Source: Halobacteriovorax sp. HLS
GTDB lineage: Bacteria; Bdellovibrionota; Bacteriovoracia; Bacteriovoracales; Bacteriovoracaceae
Assembly (NCBI RefSeq): GCF_004006665.1
Contig: NZ_QOCL01000014.1
Span: forward strand, 372,001-436,000
DNA length: 64,000 bases
Direction of reading: 5' to 3'
Shown here piece after piece: positions 26,894-36,432 of this stretch. The translations under genes and the position numbers were made by a program. The number at the start of each line of letters is the position of its first letter. Position 1 is the stretch's first letter. The notes under the pieces are model-generated. The model had not been told where the DNA came from and made no database searches. It saw nothing but the letters and a program-made list of their open reading frames with translations.

Positions 26894-28972
26894 ATGGAAG
26901 GAAGTTTCTCAGAAAAATTAAAAGCACTCTCAAAGAATTCAGACCTTGTCGTTGCTATTGGTCTATTATTAATTCTTAGTGTGATGATTATTCCAATACC
27001 ACCAATGCTATTGGACTTACTCTTTGCTTTGACGCTATCTGGCTCTGTAATAATTCTATTAATTTCTGTATACTCGAAAAAGCCATTAGACTTTTCAACA
27101 TTTCCTTCTGTGCTTCTTGTATCAACTTTATTTAGACTCTCTCTTAACGTTGCTTCTACAAAGAATATCTTAATTAGAGGTGGTACAGATGGAGCTTCTG
27201 CTGCCGGTGAGATCATTAGATCATTTGGTGAGTTTGTTGTTGGTGGTAACTACGTTGTAGGAATTATCATCTTTATCATTCTTGTTATTATAAACTTCAT
27301 GGTTATTACTAAAGGTGCTGGTAGAGTAGCTGAAGTTGCTGCAAGATTTACCTTAGATGCAATGCCAGGTAAGCAGATGGCAATTGATGCTGATTTAAAC
27401 GCAGGACTAATCGATGAAGGTACCGCTAAAACGAGAAGAGCGGAAGTTGCTCAGGAAGCAGATTTCTATGGTTCTATGGATGGTGCTTCTAAATTCGTTA
27501 GAGGGGATGCCATAGCTGGTATCCTGATTACATTTATTAACGTTGTTGCTGGTATTATCATCGGTGTTGCTCAAAATGGTATGAGTGCAGCTGAAGCAGC
27601 ACAAGTATTTACACTTTTAACTGTTGGTGATGGTTTAATTTCTCAGATTCCTGCTCTAATTATTTCAACTGCTGCAGGTATGATTGCTACAAGAAATACA
27701 AGCGATAATTCTCTAGGGTCACAAATTGGTAATGAATTTAAGGTTCACCCTAAGGCCCTATATATTGCAAGTGGTGTGTTGCTTGTTTTTGCTATTATTC
27801 CAGGTCTTCCAAAATTCCCATTTATGGTAGTAGGGTCCGCTCTGGCCTACACAGGATGGAGAATTGAAAAAGGTGCTCAAGAAGATAAAGAACAAGCACA
27901 AAAGGCCACGACAGAAGAGAAGAAAGCTACTCCAGACAATTTAGAAGACCTTTTAACTCTGGAGTTAGTTGAGCTTGAAGTGGGTTACGGTCTTGTTAAT
28001 TTAGTTGATGCTGAGCAAAATGGTGATCTTCTTGAAAGAATTACACATATTAGAAAACAATTCGCTTTAGACTGGGGTGTAATCATTCCTTCTGTTAGAA
28101 TTAAAGATAACCTAGAGTTGAAACCAGGAGGATACAGCATTAAGGTTAAAGGAATTGAAGTGGCAAGTGGAGACTTAATGTCTGATCACTTTATGGCCAT
28201 GGACCCAGGTTCAGTTATTGAGAAGATTGACGGTGTTGAAACTGTAGAGCCAGTATTTGGATTACCGGCAGTTTGGATTTCAGAAGATCAAAAAGACGAT
28301 GCTCAATATAACGGATACACGGTTGTAGACTTATCCACAGTCGTAGCAACACATATCACAGAAGTTTTAAAAACTAATTTACATGAACTATTTGGTCGTC
28401 AAGAACTTGTTCGTGTCATGGATAACTTTAAAGAAGCCTATCCTAAAATTGTTTCAGATTTAATCCCAGACATTCTTCCTTTGGGGATTGTTCTAAAAGT
28501 GATGCAAAACCTTCTAAGAGAGGGAGTTTCTATCAGAGATTTAAGAACGATCTTAGAAACTCTTGCGGAATTTGGTACATCAGTTAAGGATGCTGATGCT
28601 CTAACTGAGTTTGTTAGACAGTCTCTTTATAGAACGATTACTGAGACAATTAGAGGAGATCAAGGAGATATCCCTCTATTTACACTGGATAGAAATATTG
28701 AAGAAAATATTGCAAATAATATTATTCAAACAGAGCAGGGTCATCAGTTGAGCTTAGATCCAAAAATTACTCAACATATTCTTGCGAGTTTAAATGAAAA
28801 AATTGAAGAGGCTACAAGCATGGGCGAAAAAATGGTCGTTCTTTGTAGTCCAGTAATTAGAAACCATTTTAAAAGATTAACGGAAAAGTTTATTCCGAAC
28901 TTAGTTGTTGTAAGTCATAACGAATTAAGTTCTGAAGCGAATATTAGATCCCTTGGTACGGTGAGGCTGTAA
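26894..28972 (+). CDS. flhA: Flagellar export protein FlhA
   Basis: 692 residues. Eight-helix membrane half with the FHIPEP signature region (FVVGGNYVVG, MVITKGAGRVAEVAARFTLDAMPGKQMAIDADLNAG) and a full cytoplasmic ring domain that docks chaperones. Normal length. Stop TAA overlaps no gene, but flhF begins at the next base. Confidence 0.97.
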   Translation: MEGSFSEKLKALSKNSDLVVAIGLLLILSVMIIPIPPMLLDLLFALTLSGSVIILLISVYSKKPLDFSTFPSVLLVSTLFRLSLNVASTKNILIRGGTDGASAAGEIIRSFGEFVVGGNYVVGIIIFIILVIINFMVITKGAGRVAEVAARFTLDAMPGKQMAIDADLNAGLIDEGTAKTRRAEVAQEADFYGSMDGASKFVRGDAIAGILITFINVVAGIIIGVAQNGMSAAEAAQVFTLLTVGDGLISQIPALIISTAAGMIATRNTSDNSLGSQIGNEFKVHPKALYIASGVLLVFAIIPGLPKFPFMVVGSALAYTGWRIEKGAQEDKEQAQKATTEEKKATPDNLEDLLTLELVELEVGYGLVNLVDAEQNGDLLERITHIRKQFALDWGVIIPSVRIKDNLELKPGGYSIKVKGIEVASGDLMSDHFMAMDPGSVIEKIDGVETVEPVFGLPAVWISEDQKDDAQYNGYTVVDLSTVVATHITEVLKTNLHELFGRQELVRVMDNFKEAYPKIVSDLIPDILPLGIVLKVMQNLLREGVSIRDLRTILETLAEFGTSVKDADALTEFVRQSLYRTITETIRGDQGDIPLFTLDRNIEENIANNIIQTEQGHQLSLDPKITQHILASLNEKIEEATSMGEKMVVLCSPVIRNHFKRLTEKFIPNLVVVSHNELSSEANIRSLGTVRL

Positions 28973-30466
28973 ATGTATGTAAGAAAATTTGAAGCTGATT
29001 CATTAGATGAAGCACTAAAGAGTATTAAACAAGAACTTGGTCCAGATGCGATTATTCTTAAAACCTTAACGAACAAAGGTCTTAAAGGAGCATTTAAGAA
29101 AAAGAGGATTGAGATCACTGCAGCTATAAGTGAGAAGAACTACTCAAAGAAGGCAAAGGTTGATCATGTATTAGATGGAACTCAAAAAGAAAAATTCTAC
29201 TCTAATAACTCAAGCTATATCTCAAATATGATTGATGATTATGAAGAGAATACTTCTCAAAATAGTCGGTCAGTAGTTTCAAATCCTGGAGTACCACAGG
29301 GATATGGAAAGATGGGATTAAATAAGCAATCTAATACGAGACTTGGGGAGAAACAAAGTTCTAACTCTGATTTAGATGATTTTCTTTCAGATGCTGTAGG
29401 AAAAGTGAAGAAAGTTACAAATAGTATCGTAAATAATACGAAAGCAAGTATGGATAATTTTCTTTCTCATGAAGAAGATGATGTTTCCTTTGAAGACTTT
29501 TCGTACGAAGAGATTGCAAATACACCAGAGCCTATTGCTGCGAGAGAGCATATTGAGGCTCCTAGGAAAAGTTCTGTAAGAACTAGTGAAGTTGATGAAT
29601 CTCTGATGAATGATCAGAGGGCCAAGATCGATGAGCTTGAAAAAAAGCTATATGAATTAACTAAGAATATTGAAAGGCTTGATCAGAAAGAGCCTAATGG
29701 AATTTATGAACTTAGAACAACATTAAGAAGCTTAGATATTTCTGACAAATATATTCATACACTAGTTAGAAAAGCTATTTTTGAATTGAGCAAAGAAAAT
29801 CTTGAAGATTCAGATATTGTTTTCGAATTTGCTCTTAGAGAGATGATTGAAGTTGTTAATACTCAGATGCCTCTATTTTCTTCAACGGAGAGTGAAGAGG
29901 GTGTAGTCACTGTAGTACTTTCAGAAACGTCTACAGGCCAAACTTCTATGAGCTATAAGATTGGAGCACTTAAGCCAGATTCACTCATTGTGAAAAGTAA
30001 TCTTTCTGGTGAATCAAGCGAAGGTAAAGAGTTTAGTCGTAAGATGTTTGGATTAAATGTTGTTGAGTCTTCAAACGTCGCTGAAATTGTTTCAGAGTGT
30101 CGTAAGGCAACAGAGGCAGGGAAATGTGCCTTTGTAGATTATAAGAATAACTCAGATGATATTAATGAAACTAAGAAGTTCATTGATGGTCTAAGAAGAT
30201 CATTTGGCAAGGTGGAAGTATTGATCTCTCTATCCGCAATTCATTCTGAAATTTATAATAGAAAAGTTGTTTCTAGATACAAGTCTCTAGCAAATGGTTT
30301 AGTGATTTCAAATTTAGATTTATGTTTAAACTTTGGGGCATTATTTAATATTGCCGATGAGAATAGAGAGTTACCGTTTAAATTCTATGGAACAGGTGAT
30401 GTTGTTCCTGATGATATCGAAGCGGCTACAGCAGAAAGGTTATTAGCAGGTATTTTTCAGTTCTAA
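28973..30466 (+). CDS. flhF: FlhF-like protein with degenerate GTPase domain
   Basis: 497 residues. The first 50 (MYVRKFEADSLDEALKSIKQELGPDAIILKT) are classic FlhF. A long disordered linker (about 55-220) and helical N domain follow, then the NG domain. The P-loop reads SETSTGQTS at residues 317-325: the invariant Lys is Gln323. The DTAG motif region reads FVDYKNN and the base-recognition TKLDE reads SNLDL. The end keeps the family GTGDVVPDDIEAA. So the fold is kept but GTP binding is probably lost. FlhF marks the pole for flagellum assembly. The position between flhA and flhG supports identity. Confidence 0.85.
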   Translation: MYVRKFEADSLDEALKSIKQELGPDAIILKTLTNKGLKGAFKKKRIEITAAISEKNYSKKAKVDHVLDGTQKEKFYSNNSSYISNMIDDYEENTSQNSRSVVSNPGVPQGYGKMGLNKQSNTRLGEKQSSNSDLDDFLSDAVGKVKKVTNSIVNNTKASMDNFLSHEEDDVSFEDFSYEEIANTPEPIAAREHIEAPRKSSVRTSEVDESLMNDQRAKIDELEKKLYELTKNIERLDQKEPNGIYELRTTLRSLDISDKYIHTLVRKAIFELSKENLEDSDIVFEFALREMIEVVNTQMPLFSSTESEEGVVTVVLSETSTGQTSMSYKIGALKPDSLIVKSNLSGESSEGKEFSRKMFGLNVVESSNVAEIVSECRKATEAGKCAFVDYKNNSDDINETKKFIDGLRRSFGKVEVLISLSAIHSEIYNRKVVSRYKSLANGLVISNLDLCLNFGALFNIADENRELPFKFYGTGDVVPDDIEAATAERLLAGIFQF

Positions 30467-30479
30467 AAATTAAACTCCC

Positions 30480-30502
30480 TTTCGACATAGGATGTGTCGA
30501 AA
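30480..30502 (+). other. Hairpin in the flhF-flhG gap
   Basis: TTTCGACA (30480-30487) pairs with TGTCGAAA (30495-30502), seven-base loop, no T-run. Ends 11 bases before the flhG Shine-Dalgarno. Could be an RNA-processing site or a palindromic binding site. Confidence 0.35.
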
Positions 30503-30523
30503 TTGTTTGGAATAGGAGACAGG

Positions 30524-31402
30524 ATGTCTACAAAGAGCGCAGCTCAATGGCTAGTCGGCCATAATAAGTTTGAACAAACCAAAACAGAATCAAAAGGCAA
30601 GAAGCTCTTTGGGAAGGCCAAGACTATTTCCATTACTTCTGGAAAAGGCGGAGTTGGTAAGACTTCGGTCACCCTAAAACTAGCAAAAATTCTTTCACAG
30701 CAAGGGTTTAAAACTCTCGTTATAGATTGTGACTTCAATTTATCAAACACAGCTGTAAAGTTAGGACTTCCAATTACGGATAATTTCTATTCACTAATAA
30801 GTGCTAGAAAGCCATTTGAAGAGTGTATTGTTGAACATGATGGTTTTTTCTTACTTTCAGGTTGTAATGGGAATATGGACTTGTTTGATGATCAAACTGG
30901 AATTGAAAGATTTATAATAGATATTCTAGTAACACATGAAAAAGAGTTTGATTATATTCTACTTGATAGTCCTGCTGGAATTGCTAAAGAAAACCTTACT
31001 CTAAATGCATATAGTGATCATAGGTTTGTTGTGGTTACACCAGATCTATCTTCAATCACTGACTCTTATTCTTTGATTAAAATACTTTCTACAAAGTATG
31101 GAGTTAGTGAAAACCATTTAATAGTAAACAAAATTTCCACTTCTAATCAATTAGACAGAATTATTAAAACACTCGGAGAAACAGTCGATAACTTTTTAAA
31201 TTCAAGACTGAGAATCCTTGGAGGATTAGTAAAGAAAGATATTTCAATAGATAAATTTGATAAGGCCCTACTTAGTGAGGAAAATTCTGCCCTGCATAAG
31301 AATTTCCTTAAAGTGGTTGAATTGTTCGCCGAAGAGAATGTAGCTACTACGCTACCAATCTCTGGACATGGACACGAAGTCCAACAATTAAACGTTTGCT
31401 AA
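30524..31402 (+). CDS. flhG: FlhG (FleN/YlxH) MinD-like ATPase
   Basis: 292 residues. Start at 30524 chosen because AGGAG (30514-30518) is five bases away; an in-frame GTG at 30494 lacks this. Deviant Walker A SGKGGVGKTS, then LVIDCDFNLSN and the ILLDSPAG switch region mark the MinD/FlhG class. Limits flagellar number and place. The N-terminal conserved SAAQWL segment resembles the DQA.LR motif that activates FlhF in other species, but changed. Confidence 0.93.
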   Translation: MSTKSAAQWLVGHNKFEQTKTESKGKKLFGKAKTISITSGKGGVGKTSVTLKLAKILSQQGFKTLVIDCDFNLSNTAVKLGLPITDNFYSLISARKPFEECIVEHDGFFLLSGCNGNMDLFDDQTGIERFIIDILVTHEKEFDYILLDSPAGIAKENLTLNAYSDHRFVVVTPDLSSITDSYSLIKILSTKYGVSENHLIVNKISTSNQLDRIIKTLGETVDNFLNSRLRILGGLVKKDISIDKFDKALLSEENSALHKNFLKVVELFAEENVATTLPISGHGHEVQQLNVC

Positions 31403-31413
31403 GGAGTGCATGA

Positions 31414-32199
31414 ATGTCTTCAATCTCTAAAAAATTAAAAAATTTAAAAGACTATAGATCAACAGTTGATCCTAAAGTAAAAGATGAAATCATCATCGAA
31501 TATGCACCACTTATTAAATATATTGCGCAAAAAATTGCGTCAAGACTTCCATCAAATGTTGAGTTAGATGATCTCATCTCTTGTGGAGTAATTGGACTGA
31601 TGGACGCAATCGAAAAGTTTGATCCTAGCAGAGATAATAAATTTAAAACATATGCAGAATTTAGAATTAGAGGTTCAATTCTTGATGAACTTAGAGCACA
31701 AGACTGGGTTCCACGTTCTGTCAGAGAAAAAGCAAAGTTAGTTGAAAGAGCATATGCAAAAATTGAAGCAGCAGAGGGGAGACCAGCTACTGACGAAGAG
31801 ATGTGTGCTGAGCTTGGAGTTAATCAGGATGAGTTTTATGATCTGATTAATAAAGCGAAGTCTGTTTCTGTATTAAATATTGATGATTCAGCTTCTTTTA
31901 ATAAAGGTGATAAGAAACTTATTGCTGGTCTAATGGAAGATAGCAAAAACTCGAATCCTTTTACAGCTGTAGCGAATAAGAATTCTAGAGATAAAATTAA
32001 AGAAGGTATCGCTCAATTACCAGAAAAACAAAGACTAGTTCTGTCATTATATTACTATGAAGATCTAAACTTGAAAGAAATTGGCCAGGTTCTAGATGTA
32101 ACTGAATCTCGTGTTTCTCAGCTTCATACGCAGGCCATAATGAAGCTTAAAGTAAAACTTAAAACAACTTTTGACTCAGTAGAAGATATAGCAGTATAG
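31414..32199 (+). CDS. fliA: Flagellar sigma factor FliA (sigma-28)
   Basis: 261 residues. Region 2 (LIKYIAQKIASRLPSNVELDDLISCGVIGLMDAIEKFD, YAEFRIRGSILDELRAQDWVPRSVR) is diagnostic of the FliA/WhiG class. Region 3 and the region 4 HTH (LNLKEIGQVLDVTESRVSQLH) follow. AAGGAGTGC before the ATG. It should drive late flagellar genes; a matching promoter is seen at 9754. Confidence 0.97.
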   Translation: MSSISKKLKNLKDYRSTVDPKVKDEIIIEYAPLIKYIAQKIASRLPSNVELDDLISCGVIGLMDAIEKFDPSRDNKFKTYAEFRIRGSILDELRAQDWVPRSVREKAKLVERAYAKIEAAEGRPATDEEMCAELGVNQDEFYDLINKAKSVSVLNIDDSASFNKGDKKLIAGLMEDSKNSNPFTAVANKNSRDKIKEGIAQLPEKQRLVLSLYYYEDLNLKEIGQVLDVTESRVSQLHTQAIMKLKVKLKTTFDSVEDIAV

Positions 32200-32232
32200 A
32201 AAACTAAGTCACCCTCTCTTATAGGATGTAAG

Positions 32233-33183
32233 ATGGTTAAAGAAATTTATCAAGATTTTGTAAACGGCATGAAGACGCTAGAAGATATACAAGCTCTTGG
32301 TGAGAACCATCTTAATCCATTAATTGACAGAGCTGCTTTTCACATTGGAGAAATCCATCGAAAAGCAGAGTACTCTTTTGAAAATCTGAATGAATTCTCA
32401 GAGATTAAAAACTTTCTAGAAAAAACAGTAGACCAACTTTTAACAAATTACACTTTAAATACGCACGGTGCTCATCAAGTTCTTTTTCAAAAGAAATATG
32501 AGTCAATGTCTTTAGAGAAGTGGAATAAACTTCTTTCAGTTTTACCAATTAGTTTACATATCGTTAAAATATTTAAATTTATTGGAACACAAAATATTTT
32601 ACTTTCTGATAAAGGAATTACTTTTAGAGGGTTGATAAAGACTGATCAGAATATTACTAAGTTTAGAGAATTAGTTTATGTTGCATCTAGAAAACTACTC
32701 AAGGAAGAATCAATTTTAACTTATAAGATAGAAAATTTAGATGATGAGAGAATGTGTTGGCTCGAACTAAATATAGATATGCAGCACGATAAGAACCTGA
32801 GCTTTTGTGTCGACTTTAGAGAAGAGTTTGGTGTATGGCTAGGTTTCTCAAATATATTTAAAGGGTATAGAATTACTCCAGAACAGGCCAAGGAGCTCCC
32901 TAGGCACTTAGTCATTGAAATAGATGAAAAACTAAATATTAATAAACATTATAGAGTACCTGATAGATATACTGGGACAATAAAAGATCAAGAAATGTTG
33001 CACTTTTCCTTTTTATTTCGTCCCGTTTCCATCATAATACCTAAGAAGGGTCGAGTTTATAGTAAGTCGACTTTAGACAATATTAGAGACACAGGAAGTG
33101 GCTTTGGACAACAGGAAGTTGAAAATCGAATCAAAAGTTCTTTTAGATATATCGATTTTTTCTCCCTTATTAATCAATCTTAG
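32233..33183 (+). CDS. Unknown soluble protein in the flagellar operon
   Basis: 316 residues, no signal or membrane segment, about 33 bases after fliA. I recognise no domain. Possible two-part layout: helical to about residue 120, then a mixed alpha/beta region to the end. A few aromatic-rich stretches (MCWLELNIDM, FGVWLGFSNIF) look like a buried core. AGGATGTAAG before the ATG gives a ribosome site. Context suggests a role in flagellar regulation or signalling. That is inference. Confidence 0.7.
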   Translation: MVKEIYQDFVNGMKTLEDIQALGENHLNPLIDRAAFHIGEIHRKAEYSFENLNEFSEIKNFLEKTVDQLLTNYTLNTHGAHQVLFQKKYESMSLEKWNKLLSVLPISLHIVKIFKFIGTQNILLSDKGITFRGLIKTDQNITKFRELVYVASRKLLKEESILTYKIENLDDERMCWLELNIDMQHDKNLSFCVDFREEFGVWLGFSNIFKGYRITPEQAKELPRHLVIEIDEKLNINKHYRVPDRYTGTIKDQEMLHFSFLFRPVSIIIPKKGRVYSKSTLDNIRDTGSGFGQQEVENRIKSSFRYIDFFSLINQS

Positions 33184-33226
33184 CTGCTCACTAGAATTAA
33201 ATTTTTATTCTTTAAGAGGTGAGTAA

Positions 33227-35629
33227 ATGAATGTCAAATTTGGCAGATCCCTACAGACTTATTACGCAGTAACTTTATTCACATTGGTTGGATTAGTAAG
33301 TTATGGAATTTTTTATTTTTGGAATAATGGTCCCGTAAATATTGATAATGTGTCTGGTGTTTTCGAAGCAACACTGCAATTAGAAGAAATTAAGAAAAGA
33401 GATGACATCAAAAAAGTTTGGTTTCAAGTTCAAAATGATAGAGTTAGAGATGCTGTAACAACACTTGATACTTTAGAAAAAGATACTAAGAAGTTAGATA
33501 ATATTGCAAATGTCGACTCTTATTCAGAATTTGAAGAGAGCTTGGCAACATCCAAAAAATCTCTAAATTCTCTTCTGTCTTATCCAGAATTAACAACTAT
33601 TGTTACTGTCTTAAATAATAAAGTAACAAATTTTGAAAACTTTGTTGTTCAAAATAGCTGGAAGACTTTAACCAGAGTTTCTAGAAGAATAAATGCTAAG
33701 GTAAAGCCTTCAAGAACACGAACTCCGGGGTTCTTTACTTATAGTAAACTTCACTCACTTTGGAGAAGTGTGAGTGAAGATATTGAGCTAATGGAAAAAG
33801 TTACAGAGAGCTCTGTTTTATCAAGAGAAGACAAGAATCTAATTTTAACTAAAGCCAAGACACTTAAAACAGAAATTGGAATGCTTGGAAAGTACTTACA
33901 AGAATACAAAACATTTCAAAAAGATTTTAAGGTCTCGGACTCAAAATTCAATCAATGGTTTAAGTCAATTGAACCTGAAATCAGTTTAAAGAAAATTCAG
34001 TTTGAAAGAAATTCACAAAATATGCTCTTCTCTTTGATTGGAATAGTAGCACTAATGTTTGTTTTTTCTGTGTTTGGATTCTTTGTTTATAGAGTCGGTG
34101 AATCAAAAAATAAAAAAGAAGTTGAAGGACTGATTATTCATGCAATTAAAGAAGGGGTTCTTCCTACTGAAACAGACTATGAGCAGTCACTTTCTCCTAC
34201 TACTCGAGAGGAGTTTGATAAATATAGAGAGTACATCCATAAGAGAATGAGTTTTGGATCGATTTTTCAAGATGCAATGCCATTTTCTTCTATCTTACTA
34301 GACTCTAATCTTAATATGGTTTGGGCGAACGGTCTTTTCTATGATCACTGGTCTCTCGATGAGTATAAAAACTCTGACGAAAATATTACGTGGGACTTTT
34401 TACAGAGATTTACAAATTTAGGTGAGAATGATCCTGTCATTAGCGCTGTAAAAGATGATGTTGCTGGGATTTATAATATCCAAGTTAAGACGAAGAATGA
34501 TGAAGATTCTCTTCCTTTTGAAATGTACGTTTCACCTGTACTATATGCTAATCAAAGAAGAATAATGATTTCTTTTTACCCATTAAGATCGATTGAGGAA
34601 ACTCTTTCGAATCAGTCAAAGTCACTTGTTGGGCCAGTTGCGAGAACTCTTGATGCATTAACAACGGGGAACTTTAACTCAGACTTTAAAGAGAGAGTTA
34701 AAAAGGATTTTGATATAGCCGGCATTGATGAAGTATGGGCCAAGTTCAATACATATAATGAATTTGTTAATACTCAAAAGAATGGTTTATTAAATGAAAT
34801 TGAGAGACTTGAAAATGATCTCTACGATCAATTTAAGTTAGTTGCCGATGTTCAGAGCGTATTAACTGAAAAAGAAGAAGTTCAAAAAGTTGCAATGAAT
34901 AAGTTTAATGAAGCAAAAGATTCGATCGTTTCTATTGTTGAGCTTCGCAACGAGATGGAGAAGCTATATCAAAATACGGTAGTATCTTCGAAAGGTCTTT
35001 TCAGAGATGAAGTCGCACTATTATCTCAATCTCAAAAACTAACAGATGTTCTTGGCGAAAATCAAAGAGCTCTGGAAAATGTTGATGGTGTTAGAAAAGA
35101 GTATAAGAAGCTCAAAGGACAAGTCGATCAGTTTAAAGGACGTATGCTTCAATTACTAGACCAATCACTTATTTTTCAAAAAAATGATTCTAACAATCAT
35201 AAGATTGAGCAGAGCTTAACTAAAATTAAAATGGAAGTTAAGTCTTTTGAAAAAGTTCTAACAGAGTTTTCAAAAATTTCTACTGCTCTTGACGTTAATC
35301 TTTCGAAAGTGTCTCTGATTATGCAACAATGTGAACTTCCAGACTTTAGTTCTTTACAGGATAGAATGGAAGATGCGAGAGACTTAATAGAATCTGATAT
35401 GTTCAATGTAAGTAGATTATCTCGAAATGGGCAAATAAAAGATGAAGAAATGATAACAGCTCTAAGAGGTCTTTATCAGGCATTTCAAGAAGGTAAAGTT
35501 AAATTAACTGAAGCTAGAAGTTTGGCCAAAGATAATGACAGAGTTGGTAGTAATGATTTTCTAGACGAACAGCTTGAAGATCGAGCTTTTAATGAGGAAG
35601 TTGAGCATGGACCTGAGGTTGGTGCTTAA
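33227..35629 (+). CDS. Membrane sensor-like protein with PAS domain and coiled coil
   Basis: 800 residues. Two membrane helices (about 12-30 and 265-288) bracket a helical periplasmic domain of about 235 residues, like a chemoreceptor ligand domain. A PAS-like domain follows at about 345-460 (SSILLDSNLNMVWANGLF), then a coiled coil of roughly 280 residues. No kinase, cyclase or chemoreceptor signalling hairpin is visible. The acidic C-terminus has no known motif. It is thus receptor-shaped without a recognised output. AAGAGGTGAG precedes the ATG. A terminator hairpin begins five bases after the stop. Confidence 0.75.
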   Translation: MNVKFGRSLQTYYAVTLFTLVGLVSYGIFYFWNNGPVNIDNVSGVFEATLQLEEIKKRDDIKKVWFQVQNDRVRDAVTTLDTLEKDTKKLDNIANVDSYSEFEESLATSKKSLNSLLSYPELTTIVTVLNNKVTNFENFVVQNSWKTLTRVSRRINAKVKPSRTRTPGFFTYSKLHSLWRSVSEDIELMEKVTESSVLSREDKNLILTKAKTLKTEIGMLGKYLQEYKTFQKDFKVSDSKFNQWFKSIEPEISLKKIQFERNSQNMLFSLIGIVALMFVFSVFGFFVYRVGESKNKKEVEGLIIHAIKEGVLPTETDYEQSLSPTTREEFDKYREYIHKRMSFGSIFQDAMPFSSILLDSNLNMVWANGLFYDHWSLDEYKNSDENITWDFLQRFTNLGENDPVISAVKDDVAGIYNIQVKTKNDEDSLPFEMYVSPVLYANQRRIMISFYPLRSIEETLSNQSKSLVGPVARTLDALTTGNFNSDFKERVKKDFDIAGIDEVWAKFNTYNEFVNTQKNGLLNEIERLENDLYDQFKLVADVQSVLTEKEEVQKVAMNKFNEAKDSIVSIVELRNEMEKLYQNTVVSSKGLFRDEVALLSQSQKLTDVLGENQRALENVDGVRKEYKKLKGQVDQFKGRMLQLLDQSLIFQKNDSNNHKIEQSLTKIKMEVKSFEKVLTEFSKISTALDVNLSKVSLIMQQCELPDFSSLQDRMEDARDLIESDMFNVSRLSRNGQIKDEEMITALRGLYQAFQEGKVKLTEARSLAKDNDRVGSNDFLDEQLEDRAFNEEVEHGPEVGA

Positions 35630-35630
35630 T

Positions 35631-36431
35631 ATGAGACCGCTTAAGCGGTCTTTTTTTTGGGCAAAATTACTAGTCTTAACTCAGCTTGCTTCATGCGCAA
35701 CAGATATTGATTATCACATACCACTTACAAGGTTTGACTCACCCGAAGCAAAAGGAAAGTTGCTAAAGGGCGAAGTTGGAATAAACTGGGGTGTATCTCA
35801 TAAAGTTCGAACTGGTGAAGTTAGTGAACATCTATTTCCATCTATTTTTGATCCAACTGTCGATAGTGATACCGCGACGTCTAGAAGAACTCATGGTAGC
35901 TGGGACTTTACCCTTGGGCTTGTAGAGAGAGTAGATTTTGATATTGAAAATTACGGTGATGGGCCGACGATGTATGGGCTTAAGTATCAATTTCTGGGAG
36001 GTACTGAGCTTGAAAATTCGAAAGGACTGAAAGTTGCTACAAAGATTGCGATAGGAGGCCTAGATCAGGACGAAGGGAATTTATCCGTAAGTACGACCTC
36101 TGGGACTAGAAGTTATAGTGGTAATTTGGAAGTTGATGCTTACGATGTGTCGTTGAATGTAGGTTATCGATTTAATGATTTCTCTTTATTATATTTTAAT
36201 ACTATTTATAGTTATCATGAAGTTCATTCTGTTTTGAGCTCAAATACATTTGCTACAGTTGTTGTTGATGGAAGAATACGTACTACGGGAGGCCTCTTAG
36301 GTCTAAGAGTTAATAGTTCGTCTAGAACGCTATTCTTTAAACTAGAGGCAGGGTATTTCTTTTCTAAGTGGAATGCATCTATAAAACAAAAATCCTTTCC
36401 TGTTGGCCTGGGATTTGATGTTGGTTGGTAG
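35631..36431 (+). CDS. Outer-membrane beta-barrel lipoprotein starting inside a terminator
   Basis: 266 residues from the ATG at 35631, one base after the previous stop. MRPLKR gives the n-region, WAKLLVLTQLASC a lipoprotein signal with Cys22. The rest is alternating polar/aromatic strands (YGLKYQFLGG, VSLNVGYRF, LFFKLEAGYFF) ending in an aromatic residue (GFDVGW), as outer-membrane barrels do. The first ten codons are the hairpin and T-run of a terminator. No other in-frame start could supply the signal peptide. No Shine-Dalgarno apart from GAGG in the upstream gene. An in-frame start at 35574 is less likely. Confidence 0.65.
   Translation: MRPLKRSFFWAKLLVLTQLASCATDIDYHIPLTRFDSPEAKGKLLKGEVGINWGVSHKVRTGEVSEHLFPSIFDPTVDSDTATSRRTHGSWDFTLGLVERVDFDIENYGDGPTMYGLKYQFLGGTELENSKGLKVATKIAIGGLDQDEGNLSVSTTSGTRSYSGNLEVDAYDVSLNVGYRFNDFSLLYFNTIYSYHEVHSVLSSNTFATVVVDGRIRTTGGLLGLRVNSSSRTLFFKLEAGYFFSKWNASIKQKSFPVGLGFDVGW
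35634..35658 (+). terminator. Terminator/attenuator embedded in a start region
   Basis: AGACCGC-TTAA-GCGGTCT (35634-35651) is perfectly palindromic and is followed by seven further T. It lies five bases after the stop of the preceding gene and inside codons 2-9 of the barrel lipoprotein gene. Confidence 0.8.
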
Positions 36432-36432
36432 T

